Shown piece after piece: positions 39,172 to 55,200 of a DNA stretch of 64,000 bases (within the stretch, counting starts at the first letter, position 1; each line of letters starts with the position of its first letter). Under the pieces are notes generated by a model that did no database searches, had not been told where the DNA came from, and worked only from the letters and a program-made list of their open reading frames with translations. The stretch comes from Sinohyriopsis cumingii (lineage: Eukaryota > Mollusca > Bivalvia > Unionida > Unionidae), in NCBI GenBank assembly GCA_028554795.2, contig JAPYKE020000271.1, positions 173,487 to 237,486 on the forward strand. The letters run 5' to 3'. The position numbers were made by a program, and so were the translations under genes.

Positions 39172-42100
39172 CTAACCTTAAAGCCAGATCACATAGAACA
39201 AATAAAGCAGCATTTATTTACGGTTATAAATGTTAACCACATGGTACATGCTGCTGCTGAGATGACAAACTTGTCAGAACTAGTATGTACTGTGAGGACT
39301 GCCTTAAATAAGTGTCAATGACATCACGAGGTAAGATCCTTATCATCATTTACATTTACTGTTTCATTGCAGCCTAACCCTAACCCAATCCCTGACACGA
39401 ACCATAACGCTAACCGTAAACTCGGATGACACGAGAAAACTACAGCAGCATTTGCTCCTATAAAGAGAAATGTTCGCCACATGGTACATTCTGATGCTGA
39501 TTTGACGAACATATTAGCACAAGTCTGTACCGTGAGGACAACATTTTATTTACGCCAATCGGTTCATGAGGTAAGATTGTTAGCATTTAAAGTTCTTTCT
39601 TCCGCGCAACCTAACCCTAACCATAACTCGGATTCGAACTCTAACGCTTAATCGTGATAACAGAAAAGGAAATACAGCAGACTTATTTCTCGTAAACTGA
39701 ACTGTTGGCCACATGGTACACTCTAATGCTGCTTTGACACACTTAATAACACTAGTCTGCATTGTGAGGACAGCATTACCTATACCTCAATCACTTCATG
39801 AAGTAACATCGTAATGATTTAAATTTACTGCTACTTTGCACCTAACCAATAATAACTAAACTAAAGAACTAACAATATCTCGAACACTAAAAATGGTACC
39901 TGACAATCAAGTACAACCAATACAATTGGAAACTGCAACAACCTCGACATCCATGGGGACACGGATTATACCACTCACATGCCCTCGTTTCAGCCATTAA
40001 AAATAAGGCAAAATAATCCTTGCACAACCTCAAACTAATAGAAAAGACACCTTAAAGTACAACAAAACAGGGAAGATTAATATGCTATGCAATGTGAAAT
40101 AGGATTCATCAGTAATGATAGCTAAAATGATACCAATACAAACTAACTACACAATTAATTTAATATCAGCATATTCTGATGCTGATTTAACAAGCATATT
40201 AGTACAGGTCTGTACTGTGGAGACAAAATTAATCGTTGTCAACATTTTCATGGGGTATGATAGTAAGCACAAGATGGTATTGCTTCACAGCAACCTAAAC
40301 CTAACCTTAACCCTGACTGAAAAACCAGAAACGTTGGAGAATAAGTTATCGGAAACAGCACTGTTGGCCACATGGTACATTTTGATGTTGATTGGACACA
40401 CCATTTAACACTACTCTGTACTGGGATGTCAGCATTTAAGTTGCTTCGGGCACTTCATCAGGTATGATCGTTATTATTATATAGATTCACTACGTCAGAG
40501 CACCCGAACCCTAATATAACTTTTAAAATGTCAAGGTAACAATCTTATTAACGGCAATTGTAACCCTAAACCAAGGTCAATTAAGGAATATACAGAAGCA
40601 TTCGTTCTGATGAACATAACTGTTGGTCACATGATACATTCTAACGCTGATTAGCCTGGACTCTTGCTGTACACGAACTTTCAACAGGAAGAAAACTACT
40701 GTAAACTATAGCTAGACAAACTAAGGTGTGAGAAAGGAAATACACGTGTTGATTACGGAATATTACAGACCAGGTGGCACTTAGTGAGAAGTGTCAACAG
40801 AAGATCTTTCCATCCAGGGTATATATATATAAACTCACTTTCACAAATCTGCATATATATTGTACAGATTTCTTAATCTTGTAAATTACAAGTGTGCATT
40901 ATATTCGGTGCATATTTGAAATGTTTACTTGAATTTGTAGATCCATTACGTGGTAAAGAAACAAGATAAAGCAACCAAAATCCTGCAAATTTGAAGACTG
41001 AGGTTGGTAAGTTCAGTTAATTTATCAAAGGTGTAATATTGTTTGCCAGTGGTTTCTTTTCTAGAGACTTGATGTACTGATGAATGTATGTGGACAGAAT
41101 GGCAGAAGTGCTCATTATTATGCAGAAACCATCCAATAAATCAAACGGATCAAACTAAAGAACCGCATCGAAGTGTATTCCTGCAGACGAGTCAACTTGT
41201 GCAAATCAAGATCTTAAACCAAACTCAATGTGCCAACACCAATCTACACATAATCACCTGACATATATACTTCATGATGTGGGTAACTGACAACCGATTA
41301 ATCTTTAATTTAATTGATACATTCCCATTATAGGAAAACAAAACAACTTTTAACAGTCTGCAGTCACATCCCAGGGAAAGAGTTGGAAACATCGTACATC
41401 CAGTACAATATTTACGCAGACACAAAGCAACTTAAATTTATGATACAACTTGAACGGTAACTTACATCTTCCTGAAGGTAAGTATGGTAAATAGAAAAGG
41501 AAATTCTAGGAGCATGCTTCACAAGCTAGGAGAAATCTTGGACACCTTGTACAACTCAACGAAATAGGAAGATACATCATCTCTAACCCCAAGAAAACCT
41601 GATAGGTCTTTACTTCTAGCCCTAGAGGAGGAGATCCTGTACAAACATGACACAACTTTTCACGGAAATAAGCACGAGTGTTAGAATATTATGGGAAATC
41701 TGCAGCATACTCTCATCCAATGCAAGAGAAATACATCAACAGTTCTCGTAAAATGGACTGATGTCTCAATGGTAAAGTGTGGCGGTGATTTGAGAAAGAT
41801 TAGGACTAGTCTGTACTAAGAGGACATCCTTCAATCTGCGTTAGCCGCCTTATGAGGTAAGATCGTTTTCATAAGTTATATTTACTAATTCATTGCTCCC
41901 TACAATTAACACTAATCCTAACCAAAACTCGAATCCTAATCATACCCATTTAACCATAATGATACAAGAGCAATGCAGTAGACCTCAGCATATATTTAAT
42001 CTCGAAACCAAAAATGTTGGGCACATATTCCATTTCTGATACTAATTTGACCAATGCTTTAATCACTTAATCAGACAAGATGCTTATCATTTATATTTAC

Positions 42101-43529
42101 AATTTTACAGCACCCTAACCGCAAAACAACCTTTAATCTTAAAGGTAACTCAAAGCCTGGACCCGGATAACACAAGACAAATAAAGTAGCATTGCCACAA
42201 ATACACAGAAATGATCGCCACATGCTGCATTCTGACGCTCATTTCACAAACATATTTGCACAAGTCTGTATTGTCAAGACAACATTTAATCGGCCTCAAC
42301 AATTTCATGCGACAAGGCGGATAGCATTTAAAGTTATTGCTTCATACCAACCTAGCCAATAACAAAACTATAATTCTAACCCTAACCCTTAACACGCATA
42401 ATGCAAGAGAAATTCAGCCAAAGTATTCCTCGTAGACAGAACCGTTCGACACATGGTACATTCTGATGTTTTGATTCACTTATTAGCACTTCTCTGTACT
42501 GTGAGAACAGCATTTAAGTTGTCTCACTCACTTTATTGTCAATATTTGCATTTACTGATTCATTGCATTCTAACCCTAAAACCTCTACACTTTTCCTAAA
42601 TCTGATTTGAAACGAATACAACTACAGCAGCAGCATCTGATACCATAAACAATGATCGCCACATAGTACATTCTGATGCTGATTTGACAAACGTATTAGC
42701 ACAAGCCTGTACTGTGAGGACATCATTTAATGTGCGTCAGCCATTTGATGGAGGAAAAAAATGTAACATTTAATGTTATTGCTTCATCGCATCCTAACCA
42801 AAACGACAATCGAAACCCTAACCCTTCATCCGGATGAGAGAAGAGCAATACAGCAGAATTCAGCATTTTATTTCTCATATACAAAACTGTTGGCCACATG
42901 GTACATTCTGATGCTATTTCGACAAAGTTATTAGCACTAGCCTGTACTATGGGAACCGCATTTAATTTACGTCAATCACTTCATGAGGCAAGAGGCTTAT
43001 TATTTATGCTTATTGTTTCATTGTACTCTAACCCTAACCTAACTGCTAACCTTAACGCAAACTCTAACCCTAGAACCGGATGAGACGAGACATGTTGCGT
43101 TGTTTCCCCCGCATAAACAGAACTGCTTGCCACATGGTACATATATTGATGCTGATTTATCAAACATTAATACAAGTATGTACTGTTGGGACAGCATTAG
43201 TCGGCGTCAAACATTTGATGCGGTAAGACAATACACATTGAAAGTACTTTCTGCATCGCAGCCTAACCCCAACTCTAAGCCTTAATCTGAATGAAAGAAG
43301 AGAAACGTAGCAGAATTATTTATTGCAAAACAAAACTGTTGGCCACATGGTACATTCTGCTGCTGATGTGACACCTATTAGCACTAGTCTGTACTGTGAG
43401 GACAGCATTTAAGTTGCGTCAAGCACTTCATCAGTTAAGCTCGTTATTAGTTATATCAACTGCTTCAGTGTACCCTAACCCAAACATAACTCCTAACCCT
43501 TAGAAATAACACTACCCCTGACGGCAATT
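39172..43529 (+). repeat. Array copy 10 (third member of 13-kb block, 4358 bp)
   Basis: It carries both the extra hexamer (near 39607) and the extra TA (near 40820), giving the longest form. Variants shared only with copy 13 include C at 39856, T at 41112, C at 41249 and T at 41450. The C at 43234 is private and removes a TAA, which opens a 61-codon frame seen nowhere else. Confidence 0.95.
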
Positions 43530-46500
43530 CTAACCTTAAAGCCAGATCACATAGAACAAATAAAGCAGCATTTATTTACGGTTATAAATGTTAACCACAT
43601 GGTACATGCTGCTGCTGAGATGACAAACTTGTCAGAACTAGTATGTACTGTGAGGACTGCCTTAAATAAGTGTCAATGACATCACGAGGTAAGATCCTTA
43701 TCATCATTTACATTTACTGTTTCATTGCAGCCTAACCCTAACCCAATCCCTGACACGAACCATAACGCTAACCGTAAACTCGGATGACACGAGAAAACTA
43801 CAGCAGCATTTGCTCCTATAAAGAGAAATGTTCGCCACATGGTACATTCTGATGCTGATTTGACGAACATATTAGCACAAGTCTGTACCGTGAGGACAAC
43901 ATTTTATTTACGCCAATCGGTTCATGAGGTAAGATTGTTAGCATTTAAAGTTCTTTCTTCCGCGCAACTAACCCTAACCATAACTCGGATTCGAACTCTA
44001 ACGCTTAATCGTGATAACAGAAGAGGAAATACAGCAGACTTATTTCTCGTAAACTGAACTGTTGGCCACATGGTACACTCTAATGCTGCTTTGACACACT
44101 TAATAACACTAGTCTGCATTGTGAGGACAGCATTACCTATACCTCAATCACTTCATGAAGTAACATCGTAATGATTTAAATTTACTGCTACTTTGCACCT
44201 AACCAATAATAAATAAACTAAAGAACTAACAATATCTCGAACACTAAAAATGGTACCTGACAATCAAGTACAACCAATACAATTGGAAACTGCAACAACC
44301 TCGACATCCATGGGGACACGGATTATACCACTCACATGCCCTCGTTTCAGCCATTAAAAATAAGGCAAAATAATCCTTGCACAACCTCAAACTAATAGAA
44401 AAGACACCTTAAAGTACAACAAAACAGGGAAGATTAATATGCTATGCAATGTGAAATAGGATTCATCAGTAATGATAGCTAAAATGATACCAATACAAAC
44501 TAACTACACAATTAATTTAATATCAGCATATTCTGATGCTGATTTAACAAGCATATTAGTACAGGTCTGTACTGTGGAGACAAAATTAATCGTTGTCAAC
44601 ATTTTCATGGGGTATGATAGTAAGCACAAGATGGTATTGCTTCACAGCAACCTAAACCTAACCTTAACCCTGACTGAAAAACCAGAAACGTTGGAGAATA
44701 AGTTATCGGAAACAGCACTGTTGGCCACATGGTACATTTTGATGTTGATTGGACACACCATTTAACACTACTCTGTACTGGGATGTCAGCATTTAAGTTG
44801 CTTCGGGCACTTCATCAGGTATGATCGTTATAATAATATAGATTCACTACGTAAGAGCACCCGAACCCTAATATAACTTTTAAAATATCAAGGTAACAAT
44901 CTTATTAACGGCAATTGTAACCCTACACCAAGGTCAATTAAGGAATATACAGTAGCATTCGTTCTGATGAACATAACTGTTGGTCACATGATACATTCTA
45001 ACGCTGATTAGCCTGGACTCTTGCTGTACACGAACTTTCAACAGGAAGAAAGCTACTGTAAACAATAGCTAGACAAACTAAGGTGTGAGAAAGGAAATAC
45101 ACGTGTTGATTACGGAATATTACAGACCAGGTGGCACTTAGTGAGAAGTGTTAACAGAAGATCTTTCCATCCAGGGTATATATATAAACTCACTTTCACA
45201 AATCTGCATATATATTGTACAGATTTCTTAATCTTGTAAATTACAAGTGTGCATTATATTCGGTGCATATTTGAAATGTTTACTTGAATTTGTAGATCCA
45301 TTACGTGGTAAAGAAACAAGATAAAGCAACCAAAATCCTGCAAATTTGAAGACTGAGGTTGGTAAGTTCAGTTAATTTATCAAAGGTGTAATATTGTTTG
45401 CCAGTGGTTTCTTTTCTAGAGACTTGATGTACTGATGAATGTATGTGGACAGAATGGCAGAAGTGCACATTATTATGCAGAAACCATCCAATAAATCAAA
45501 CGGATCAAACTAAAGAACCGCATCGAAGTGTATTCCTGCAGACGAGTCAACTTGTGCAAATCAAGATCTTAAACCAAACTCAATGTGCCAACACCAATCT
45601 ACAAATAATCACCTGACATATATACTTCATGATGTGGGTAACTGACAACCGATTAATCTTTAATTTAATTGATACATTCCCATTATAGGAAAACAAAACA
45701 ACTTTTAACAGTCTGCAGTCACATCCCAGGGAAAGAGTTGGAAACATCGTACATCCAGTACAATATTTACGCAGACACAAAGCAACTTAAATTTATGATA
45801 CAACATGAACGGTAACTTACATCTTCCTGAAGGTAAGTATGGTAAATAGAAAAGGAAATTCTAGGAGCATGCTTCACAAGCTAGGAGAAATCTTGGACAC
45901 CTTGTACAACTCAACGAAATAGGAAGATACATCATCTCTAACCCCAAGAAAACCTGATAGGTCTTTACTTCTAGCCCTAGAGGAGGAGATCCTGTACAAA
46001 CATGACACAACTTTTCACGGAAATAAGCACGAGTGTTAGAATATTATGGGAAATCTGCAGCATACTCTCATCCAATGCAAGAGAAATACATCAACAGTTC
46101 TCGTAAAATGGACTGATGTCTCAATGGTAAAGTGTGGCGGTGATTCGAGAAAGATTAGGACTAGTCTGTACTAAGAGGACATCCTTCAATCTGCGTTAGC
46201 CGCCTTATGAGGTAAGATCGTTTTCATAAGTTATATTTACTAATTCATTGCTCCCTACAATTAACACTAATCCTAACCAAAACTCGAATCCTAATCATAC
46301 CCATTTAACCATAATGATACAAGAGCAATGCAGTAGACCTCAGCATATATTTAATCTCGAAACCAAAAATGTTGGGCACATATTCCATTTCTGATACTAA
46401 TTTGACCAATGCTTTAATCACTTAATCAGACAAGATGCTTATCATTTATATTTACAATTTTACAGCACCCTAACCGCAAAACAACCTTTAATCTTAAAGG

Positions 46501-47884
46501 TAACTCAAAGCCTGGACCCGGAAAACACAAGACAAATAAAGTAGCATTGCCACAAATACACAGAAATGATCGCCACATGCTGCATTCTGACGCTCATTTC
46601 ACAAACATATTTGCACAAGCCTGTACTGTCAAGACAACATTTAATCGGCCTCAACAATTTCATGCGACAAGGCGGATAGCATTTAAAGTTATTGCTTCAT
46701 ACCGACCTAGCCAATAACAAAACTATAATTCTAACCCTAACCCTTAACACGCATAATGCAAGAGAAATTCAGCCAAAGTATTCCTCGTAGACAGAACCGT
46801 TCGACACATGGTACATTCTGATGTTTTGATTCACTTATTAGCACTTCTCTGTACTGTGAGAACAGCATTTAAGTTGTCTCACTCACTTTATTGTCAATAT
46901 TTGCATTTACTGATTCATTGCATTCTAACCCTAAAACCTCTACACTTTTCCGAAATCTGATTTGAAACGAATACAACTACAGCAGCAGCATCTGATACCA
47001 TAAACAATGATCGCCACATAGTACATTCTGATGCTGATTTGACAAACGTATTAGCACAAGCCTGTACTGTGAGGACATCATTTAATGTGCGTCAGCCATT
47101 TGATGGAGGAAAAAAATGTAACATTTAATGTTATTGCTTCATCGCACCCTAACCAAAACGACAATCGAAACCCTAACCCTTCATCCGGATGAGAGAAGAG
47201 CAATACAGCAGAATTCAGCATTTTATTTCTCATATACAAAACTGTTGGCCACATGGTACATTCAGATGCTATTTCGACAAAGTTATTAGCACTAGCCTGT
47301 ACTATGGGAACCGCATTTAATTTACGTCAATCACTTCATGAGGCAAGAGGCTTATTATTTATGCTTATTGTTTCATTGTACTCTAACCCTAACCTAACTG
47401 CTAACCTTAACGCAAACTCTAACCCTAGAACCGGATGAGACGAGACATGTTGCGTTGTTTCCCCCGCATAAACAGAACTGCTTGCCACATGGTACATATA
47501 TTGATGCTGATTTATCAAACATTAATACAAGTATGTACTGTTGGGACAGCATTAGTCGGCGTCAAACATTTGATGCGGTAAGACAATAAACGTTGAAAGT
47601 ACTTTCTGCATCGCAGCCTAACCCCAACTCTAAGCCTTAATCTGAATGAAAGAAGAGAAACGTAGCAGAATTATTTATTGCAAAACAAAACTGTTGGTCA
47701 CATGGTACATTCTGCTGCTGATGTGACACCTATTAGCACTAGTCTGTACTGTGAGGACAGCATTTAAGTTGCGTCAAACACTTCATCAGTTAAGCTCGTT
47801 ATTAGTTATATCAACTGCTTCAGTGTACCCTAACCCAAACATAACTCCTAACCCTTAGAAATAACACTACCCCTGACAGCAATT
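43530..47884 (+). repeat. Array copy 11 (duplicate of copy 8, 4355 bp)
   Basis: It repeats the private variants of copy 8 at an exact offset of 13,063 (GCAACTAACCC near 43965, TACGTAAGAGC near 44848, TTCCGAAATC near 46949, TTCAGATGC near 47261). The one difference I noticed is A at 47878 (CTGACAGC), where copy 8 has G. Confidence 0.95.
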
Positions 47885-50800
47885 CTAACCTTAAAGCCAG
47901 ATCACATAGAACAAATAAAGCAGCATTTATTTACGGTTATAAATGTTAACCACATGGTACATGCTGCTGCTGAGATGACAAACTTGTCAGAACTAGTATG
48001 TACTGTGAGGACTGCCTTAAATAAGTGTCAATGACATCACGAGGTAAGATCCTTATCATCATTTACATTTACTGTTTCATTGCAGCCTAACCCTAACCCA
48101 ATCCCTGACACGAACCATAACGCTAACCGTAAACTCGGATGACACGAGAAAACTACAGCAGCATTTGCTCCTATAAAGAGAAATGTTCGCCACATGGTAC
48201 ATTCTGATGCTGATTTGACGAACATATTAGCACAAGTCTGTACCGTGAGGACAACATTTTATTTACGCCAATCGGTTCATGAGGTAAGATTGTTAGCATT
48301 TAAAGTTCTTTCTTCCGCGCAACCTAACCATAACTCGGATTCGAACTCTAACGCTTAATCGTGATAACAGAAGAGGAAATACAGCAGACTTATTTCTCGT
48401 AAACTGAACTGTTGGCCACATGGTACACTCTAATGCTGCTTTGACACACTTAATAACACTAGTCTGCATTGTGAGGACAGCATTACCTATACCTCAATCA
48501 CTTCATGAAGTAACATCGTAATGATTTAAATTTACTGCTACTTTGCACCTAACCAATAATAAATAAACTAAAGAACTAACAATATCTCGAACACTAAAAA
48601 TGGTACCTGACAATCAAGTACAACCAATACAATTGGAAACTGCAACAACCTCGACATCCATGGGGACACGGATTATACCACTCACATGCCCTCGTTTCAG
48701 CCATTAAAAATAAGGCAAAATAATCCTTGCACAACCTCAAACTAATAGAAAAGACACCTTAAAGTACAACAAAACAGGGAAGATTAATATGCTATGCAAT
48801 GTGAAATAGGATTCATCAGTAATGATAGCTAAAATGATACCAATACGAACTAACTACACAATTAATTTAATATCAGCATATTCTGATGCTGATTTAACAA
48901 GCATATTAGTACAGGTCTGTACTGTGGAGACAAAATTAATCGTTGTCAACATTTTCATGGGGTATGATAGTAAGCACAAGATGGTATTGCTTCACAGCAA
49001 CCTAAACCTAACCTTAACCCTGACTGAAAAACCAGAAACGTTGGAGAATAAGTTATCGGAAACAGCACTGTTGGCCACATGGTACATTTTGATGTTGATT
49101 GGACACACCATTTAACACTACTCTGTACTGGGATGTCAGCATTTAAGTTGCTTCGGGCACTTCATCAGGTATGATCGTTATAATTATATAGATTCACTAC
49201 GTCAGAGCACCCGAACCCTAATATAACTTTTAAAATGTCAAGGTAACAATCTTATTAACGGCAATTGTAACCCTAAACCAAGGTCAATTAAGGAATATAC
49301 AGTAGCATTCGTTCTGATGAACATAACTGTTGGTCACATGATACATTCTAACGCTGATTAGCCTGGACTCTTGCTGTACACGAACTTTCAACAGGAAGAA
49401 AACTACTGTAAACTATAGCTAGACAAACTAAGGTGTGAGAAAGGAAATACACGTGTTGATTACGGAATATTACAGACCAGGTGGCACTTAGTGAGAAGTG
49501 TCAACAGAAGATCTTTCCATCCAGGGTATATATATAAACTCACTTTCACAAATCTGCATATATATTGTACAGATTTCTTAATCTTGTAAATTACAAGTGT
49601 GCATTATATTCGGTGCATATTTGAAATGTTTACTTGAATTTGTAGATCCATTACGTGGTAAAGAAACAAGATAAAGCAACCAAAATCCTGCAAATTTGAA
49701 GACTGAGGTTGGTAAGTTCAGTTAATTTATCAAAGGTGTAATATTGTTTGCCAGTGGTTTCTTTTCTAGAGACTTGATGTACTGATGAATGTATGTGGAC
49801 AGAATGGCAGAAGTGCACATTATTATGCAGAAACCATCCAATAAATCAAACGGATCAAACTAAAGAACCGCATCGAAGTGTATTCCTGCAGACGAGTCAA
49901 CTTGTGCAAATCAAGATCTTAAACCAAACTCAATGTGCCAACACCAATCTACAAATAATCACCTGACATATATACTTCATGATGTGGGTAACTGACAACC
50001 GATTAATCTTTAATTTAATTGATACATTCCCATTATAGGAAAACAAAACAACTTTTAACAGTCTGCAGTCACATCCCAGGGAAAGAGTTGGAAACATCGT
50101 ACATCCAGTACAATATTTACGCAGACACAAAGCAACTTAAATTTATGATACAACATGAACGGTAACTTACATCTTCCTGAAGGTAAGTATGGTAAATAGA
50201 AAAGGAAATTCTAGGAGCATGCTTCACAAGCTAGGAGAAATCTTGGACACCTTGTACAACTCAACGAAATAGGAAGATACATCATCTCTAACCCCAAGAA
50301 AACCTGATAGGTCTTTACTTCTAGCCCTAGAGGAGGAGATCCTGTACAAACATGACACAACTTTTCACGGAAATAATCACGAGTGTTAGAATATTATGGG
50401 AAATCTGCAGCATACTCTCATCCAATGCAAGAGAAATACATCAACAGTTCTCGTAAAACGGACTGATGTCTCAATGGTAAAGTGTGGCGGTGATTTGAGA
50501 AAGATTAGGACTAGTCTGTACTAAGAGGACATCCTTCAATCTGCGTTAGCCGCCTTATGAGGTAAGATCGTTTTCATAAGTTATATTTACTAATTCATTG
50601 CTCCCTACAATTAACACTAATCCTAACCAAAACTCGAATCCTAATCATACCCATTTAACCATAATGATACAAGAGCAATGCAGTAGACCTCAGCATATAT
50701 TTAATCTCGAAACCAAAAATGTTGGGCACATATTCCATTTCTGATACTAATTTGACCAATGCTTTAATCACTTAATCAGACAAGATGCTTATCATTTATA

Positions 50801-52234
50801 TTTACAATTTTACAGCACCCTAACCGCAAAACAACCTTTAATCTTAAAGGTAACTCAAAGCCTGGACCCGGAAAACACAAGACAAATAAAGTAGCATTGC
50901 CACAAATACACAGAAATGATCGCCACATGCTGCATTCTGACGCTCATTTCACAAACATATTTGCACAAGCCTGTACTGTCAAGACAACATTTAATCGGCC
51001 TCAACAATTTCATGCGACAAGGCGGATAGCATTTAAAGTTATTGCTTCATACCGACCTAGCCAATAACAAAACTATAATTCTAACCCTAACCCTTAACAC
51101 GCATAATGCAAGAGAAATTCAGCCAAAGTATTCCTCGTAGACAGAACCGTTCGACACATGGTACATTCTGATGTTTTGATTCACTTATTAGCACTTCTCT
51201 GTACTGTGAGAACAGCATTTAAGTTGTCTCACTCACTTTATTGTCAATATTTGCATTTACTGATTCATTGCATTCTAACCCTAAAACCTCTACACTTTTC
51301 CTAAATCTGATTTGAAACGAATACAACTACAGCAGCAGCATCTGATACCATAAACAATGATCGCCACATAGTACATTCTGATGCTGATTTGACAAACGTA
51401 TTAGCACAAGCCTGTACTGTGAGGACATCATTTAATGTGCGTCAGCCATTTGATGGAGGAAAAAAATGTAACATTTAATGTTATTGCTTCATCGCACCCT
51501 AACCAAAACGACAATCGAAACCCTAACCCTTGATCCGGATGAGAGAAGCGCAATACAGCAGAATTCAGCATTTTATTTCTCATATACAAAACTGTTGGCC
51601 ACATGGTACATTCTGATGCCATTTCGACAAAGTTATTAGCACTAGCCTGTACTATGGGAACCGCATTTAATTTACGTCAATCACTTCATGAGGCAAGAGG
51701 CTTATTATTTATGCTTATTGTTTCATTGTACTCTAACCCTAACCTAACTGCTAACCTTAACGCAAACTCTAACCCTAGAACCGGATGAGACGAGACATGT
51801 TGCGTTGTTTCCCCCGCATAAACAGAACTGCTTGCCACATGGTACATATATTGATGCTGATTTATCAAACATTAATACAAGTATGTACTGTTGGGACAGC
51901 ATTAGTCGGCGTCAAACATTTGATGCGGTAAGACAATAAACGTTGAAAGTACTTTCTGCATCGCAGCCTAACCCCAACTCTAAGCCTTAATCTGAATGAA
52001 AGAAGAGAAACGTAGCAGAATTATTTATTGCAAAACAAAACTGTTGGTCACATGGTACATTCTGCTGCTGATGTGACACCTATTAGCACTAGTCTGTACT
52101 GTGAGGACAGCATTTAAGTTGCGTCAAACACTTCATCAGTTAAGCTCGTTATTAGTTATATCAACTGCTTCAGTGTACCCTAACCCAAACATAACTCCTA
52201 ACCCTTAGAAATAACACTACCCCTGACGGCAATT
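47885..52234 (+). repeat. Array copy 12 (duplicate of copy 9, 4350 bp)
   Basis: It repeats the private variants of copy 9 at an offset of 13,063: G at 48847, T at 50377, C at 50459 and C at 51549. It lacks the G seen at 38231 in copy 9. Confidence 0.95.
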
Positions 52235-55200
52235 CTAACCTTAAAGCCAGATCACATAGAACAAATAAAGCAGCATTTATTTACGGTTATAAATGTTAAC
52301 CACATGGTACATGCTGCTGCTGAGATGACAAACTTGTCAGAACTAGTATGTACTGTGAGGACTGCCTTAAATAAGTGTCAATGACATCACGAGGTAAGAT
52401 CCTTATCATCATTTACATTTACTGTTTCATTGCAGCCTAACCCTAACCCAATCCCTGACACGAACCATAACGCTAACCGTAAACTCGGATGACACGAGAA
52501 AACTACAGCAGCATTTGCTCCTATAAAGAGAAATGTTCGCCACATGGTACATTCTGATGCTGATTTGACGAACATATTAGCACAAGTCTGTACCGTGAGG
52601 ACAACATTTTATTTACGCCAATCGGTTCATGAGGTAAGATTGTTAGCATTTAAAGTTCTTTCTTCCGCGCAACCTAACCCTAACCATAACTCGGATTCGA
52701 ACTCTAACGCTTAATCGTGATAACAGAAAAGGAAATACAGCAGACTTATTTCTCGTAAACTGAACTGTTGGCCACATGGTACACTCTAATGCTGCTTTGA
52801 CACACTTAATAACACTAGTCTGCATTGTGAGGACAGCATTACCTATACCTCAATCACTTCATGAAGTAACATCGTAATGATTTAAATTTACTGCTACTTT
52901 GCACCTAACCAATAATAACTAAACTAAAGAACTAACAATATCTCGAACACTAAAAATGGTACCTGACAATCAAGTACAACCAATACAATTGGAAACTGCA
53001 ACAACCTCGACATCCATGGGGACACGGATTATACCACTCACATGCCCTCGTTTCAGCCATTAAAAATAAGGCAAAATAATCCTTGCACAACCTCAAACTA
53101 ATAGAAAAGACACCTTAAAGTACAACAAAACAGGGAAGATTAATATGCTATGCAATGTGAAATAGGATTCATCAGTAATGATAGCTAAAATGATACCAAT
53201 ACAAACTAACTACACAATTAATTTAATATCAGCATATTCTGATGCTGATTTAACAAGCATATTAGTACAGGTCTGTACTGTGGAGACAAAATTAATCGTT
53301 GTCAACATTTTCATGGGGTATGATAGTAAGCACAAGATGGTATTGCTTCACAGCAACCTAAACCTAACCTTAACCCTGACTGAAAAACCAGAAACGTTGG
53401 AGAATAAGTTATCGGAAACAGCACTGTTGGCCACATGGTACATTTTGATGTTGATTGGACACACCATTTAACACTACTCTGTACTGGGATGTCAGCATTT
53501 AAGTTGCTTCGGGCACTTCATCAGGTATGATCGTTATTATTATATAGATTCACTACGTCAGAGCACCCGAACCCTAATATAACTTTTAAAATGTCAAGGT
53601 AACAATCTTATTAACGGCAATTGTAACCCTAAACCAAGGTCAATTAAGGAATATACAGAAGCATTCGTTCTGATGAACATAACTGTTGGTCACATGATAC
53701 ATTCTAACGCTGATTAGCCTGGACTCTTGCTGTACACGAACTTTCAACAGGAAGAAAACTACTGTAAACTATAGCTAGACAAACTAAGGTGTGAGAAAGG
53801 AAATACACGTGTTGATTACGGAATATTACAGACCAGGTGGCACTTAGTGAGAAGTGTCAACAGAAGATCTTTCCATCCAGGGTATATATATATAAACTCA
53901 CTTTCACAAATCTGCATATATATTGTACAGATTTCTTAATCTTGTAAATTACAAGTGTGCATTATATTCGGTGCATATTTGAAATGTTTACTTGAATTTG
54001 TAGATCCATTACGTGGTAAAGAAACAAGATAAAGCAACCAAAATCCTGCAAATTTGAAGACTGAGGTTGGTAAGTTCAGTTAATTTATCAAAGGTGTAAT
54101 ATTGTTTGCCAGTGGTTTCTTTTCTAGAGACTTGATGTACTGATGAATGTATGTGGACAGAATGGCAGAAGTGCTCATTATTATGCAGAAACCATCCAAT
54201 AAATCAAACGGATCAAACTAAAGAACCGCATCGAAGTGTATTCCTGCAGACGAGTCAACTTGTGCAAATCAAGATCTTAAACCAAACTCAATGTGCCAAC
54301 ACCAATCTACACATAATCACCTGACATATATACTTCATGATGTGGGTAACTGACAACCGATTAATCTTTAATTTAATTGATACATTCCCATTATAGGAAA
54401 ACAAAACAACTTTTAACAGTCTGCAGTCACATCCCAGGGAAAGAGTTGGAAACATCGTACATCCAGTACAATATTTACGCAGACACAAAGCAACTTAAAT
54501 TTATGATACAACTTGAACGGTAACTTACATCTTCCTGAAGGTAAGTATGGTAAATAGAAAAGGAAATTCTAGGAGCATGCTTCACAAGCTAGGAGAAATC
54601 TTGGACACCTTGTACAACTCAACGAAATAGGAAGATACATCATCTCTAACCCCAAGAAAACCTGATAGGTCTTTACTTCTAGCCCTAGAGGAGGAGATCC
54701 TGTACAAACATGACACAACTTTTCACGGAAATAAGCACGAGTGTTAGAATATTATGGGAAATCTGCAGCATACTCTCATCCAATGCAAGAGAAATACATC
54801 AACAGTTCTCGTAAAATGGACTGATGTCTCAATGGTAAAGTGTGGCGGTGATTTGAGAAAGATTAGGACTAGTCTGTACTAAGAGGACATCCTTCAATCT
54901 GCGTTAGCCGCCTTATGAGGTAAGATCGTTTTCATAAGTTATATTTACTAATTCATTGCTCCCTACAATTAACACTAATCCTAACCAAAACTCGAATCCT
55001 AATCATACCCATTTAACCATAATGATACAAGAGCAATGCAGTAGACCTCAGCATATATTTAATCTCGAAACCAAAAATGTTGGGCACATATTCCATTTCT
55101 GATACTAATTTGACCAATGCTTTAATCACTTAATCAGACAAGATGCTTATCATTTATATTTACAATTTTACAGCACCCTAACCGCAAAACAACCTTTAAT

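Larger units (their letters stand above)
30467..43529 (+). repeat. 13,063-bp block, first instance (copies 8-9-10)
   Basis: The three copies have lengths 4355, 4350 and 4358, and the next three repeat exactly this order. Each copy matches the third copy downstream better than its direct neighbours. The block edges follow the phase chosen here. The true left breakpoint lies between 29992, where copy 7 differs from copy 10, and about 30905, where the copy 8-specific ACTAACCC site is shared with copy 11. Confidence 0.9.

Noticed and set aside
43100-43285. 61-codon open frame seen only in copy 10
   Set aside because: It exists only because the private C at 43234 removes a TAA. The other copies have the stop.
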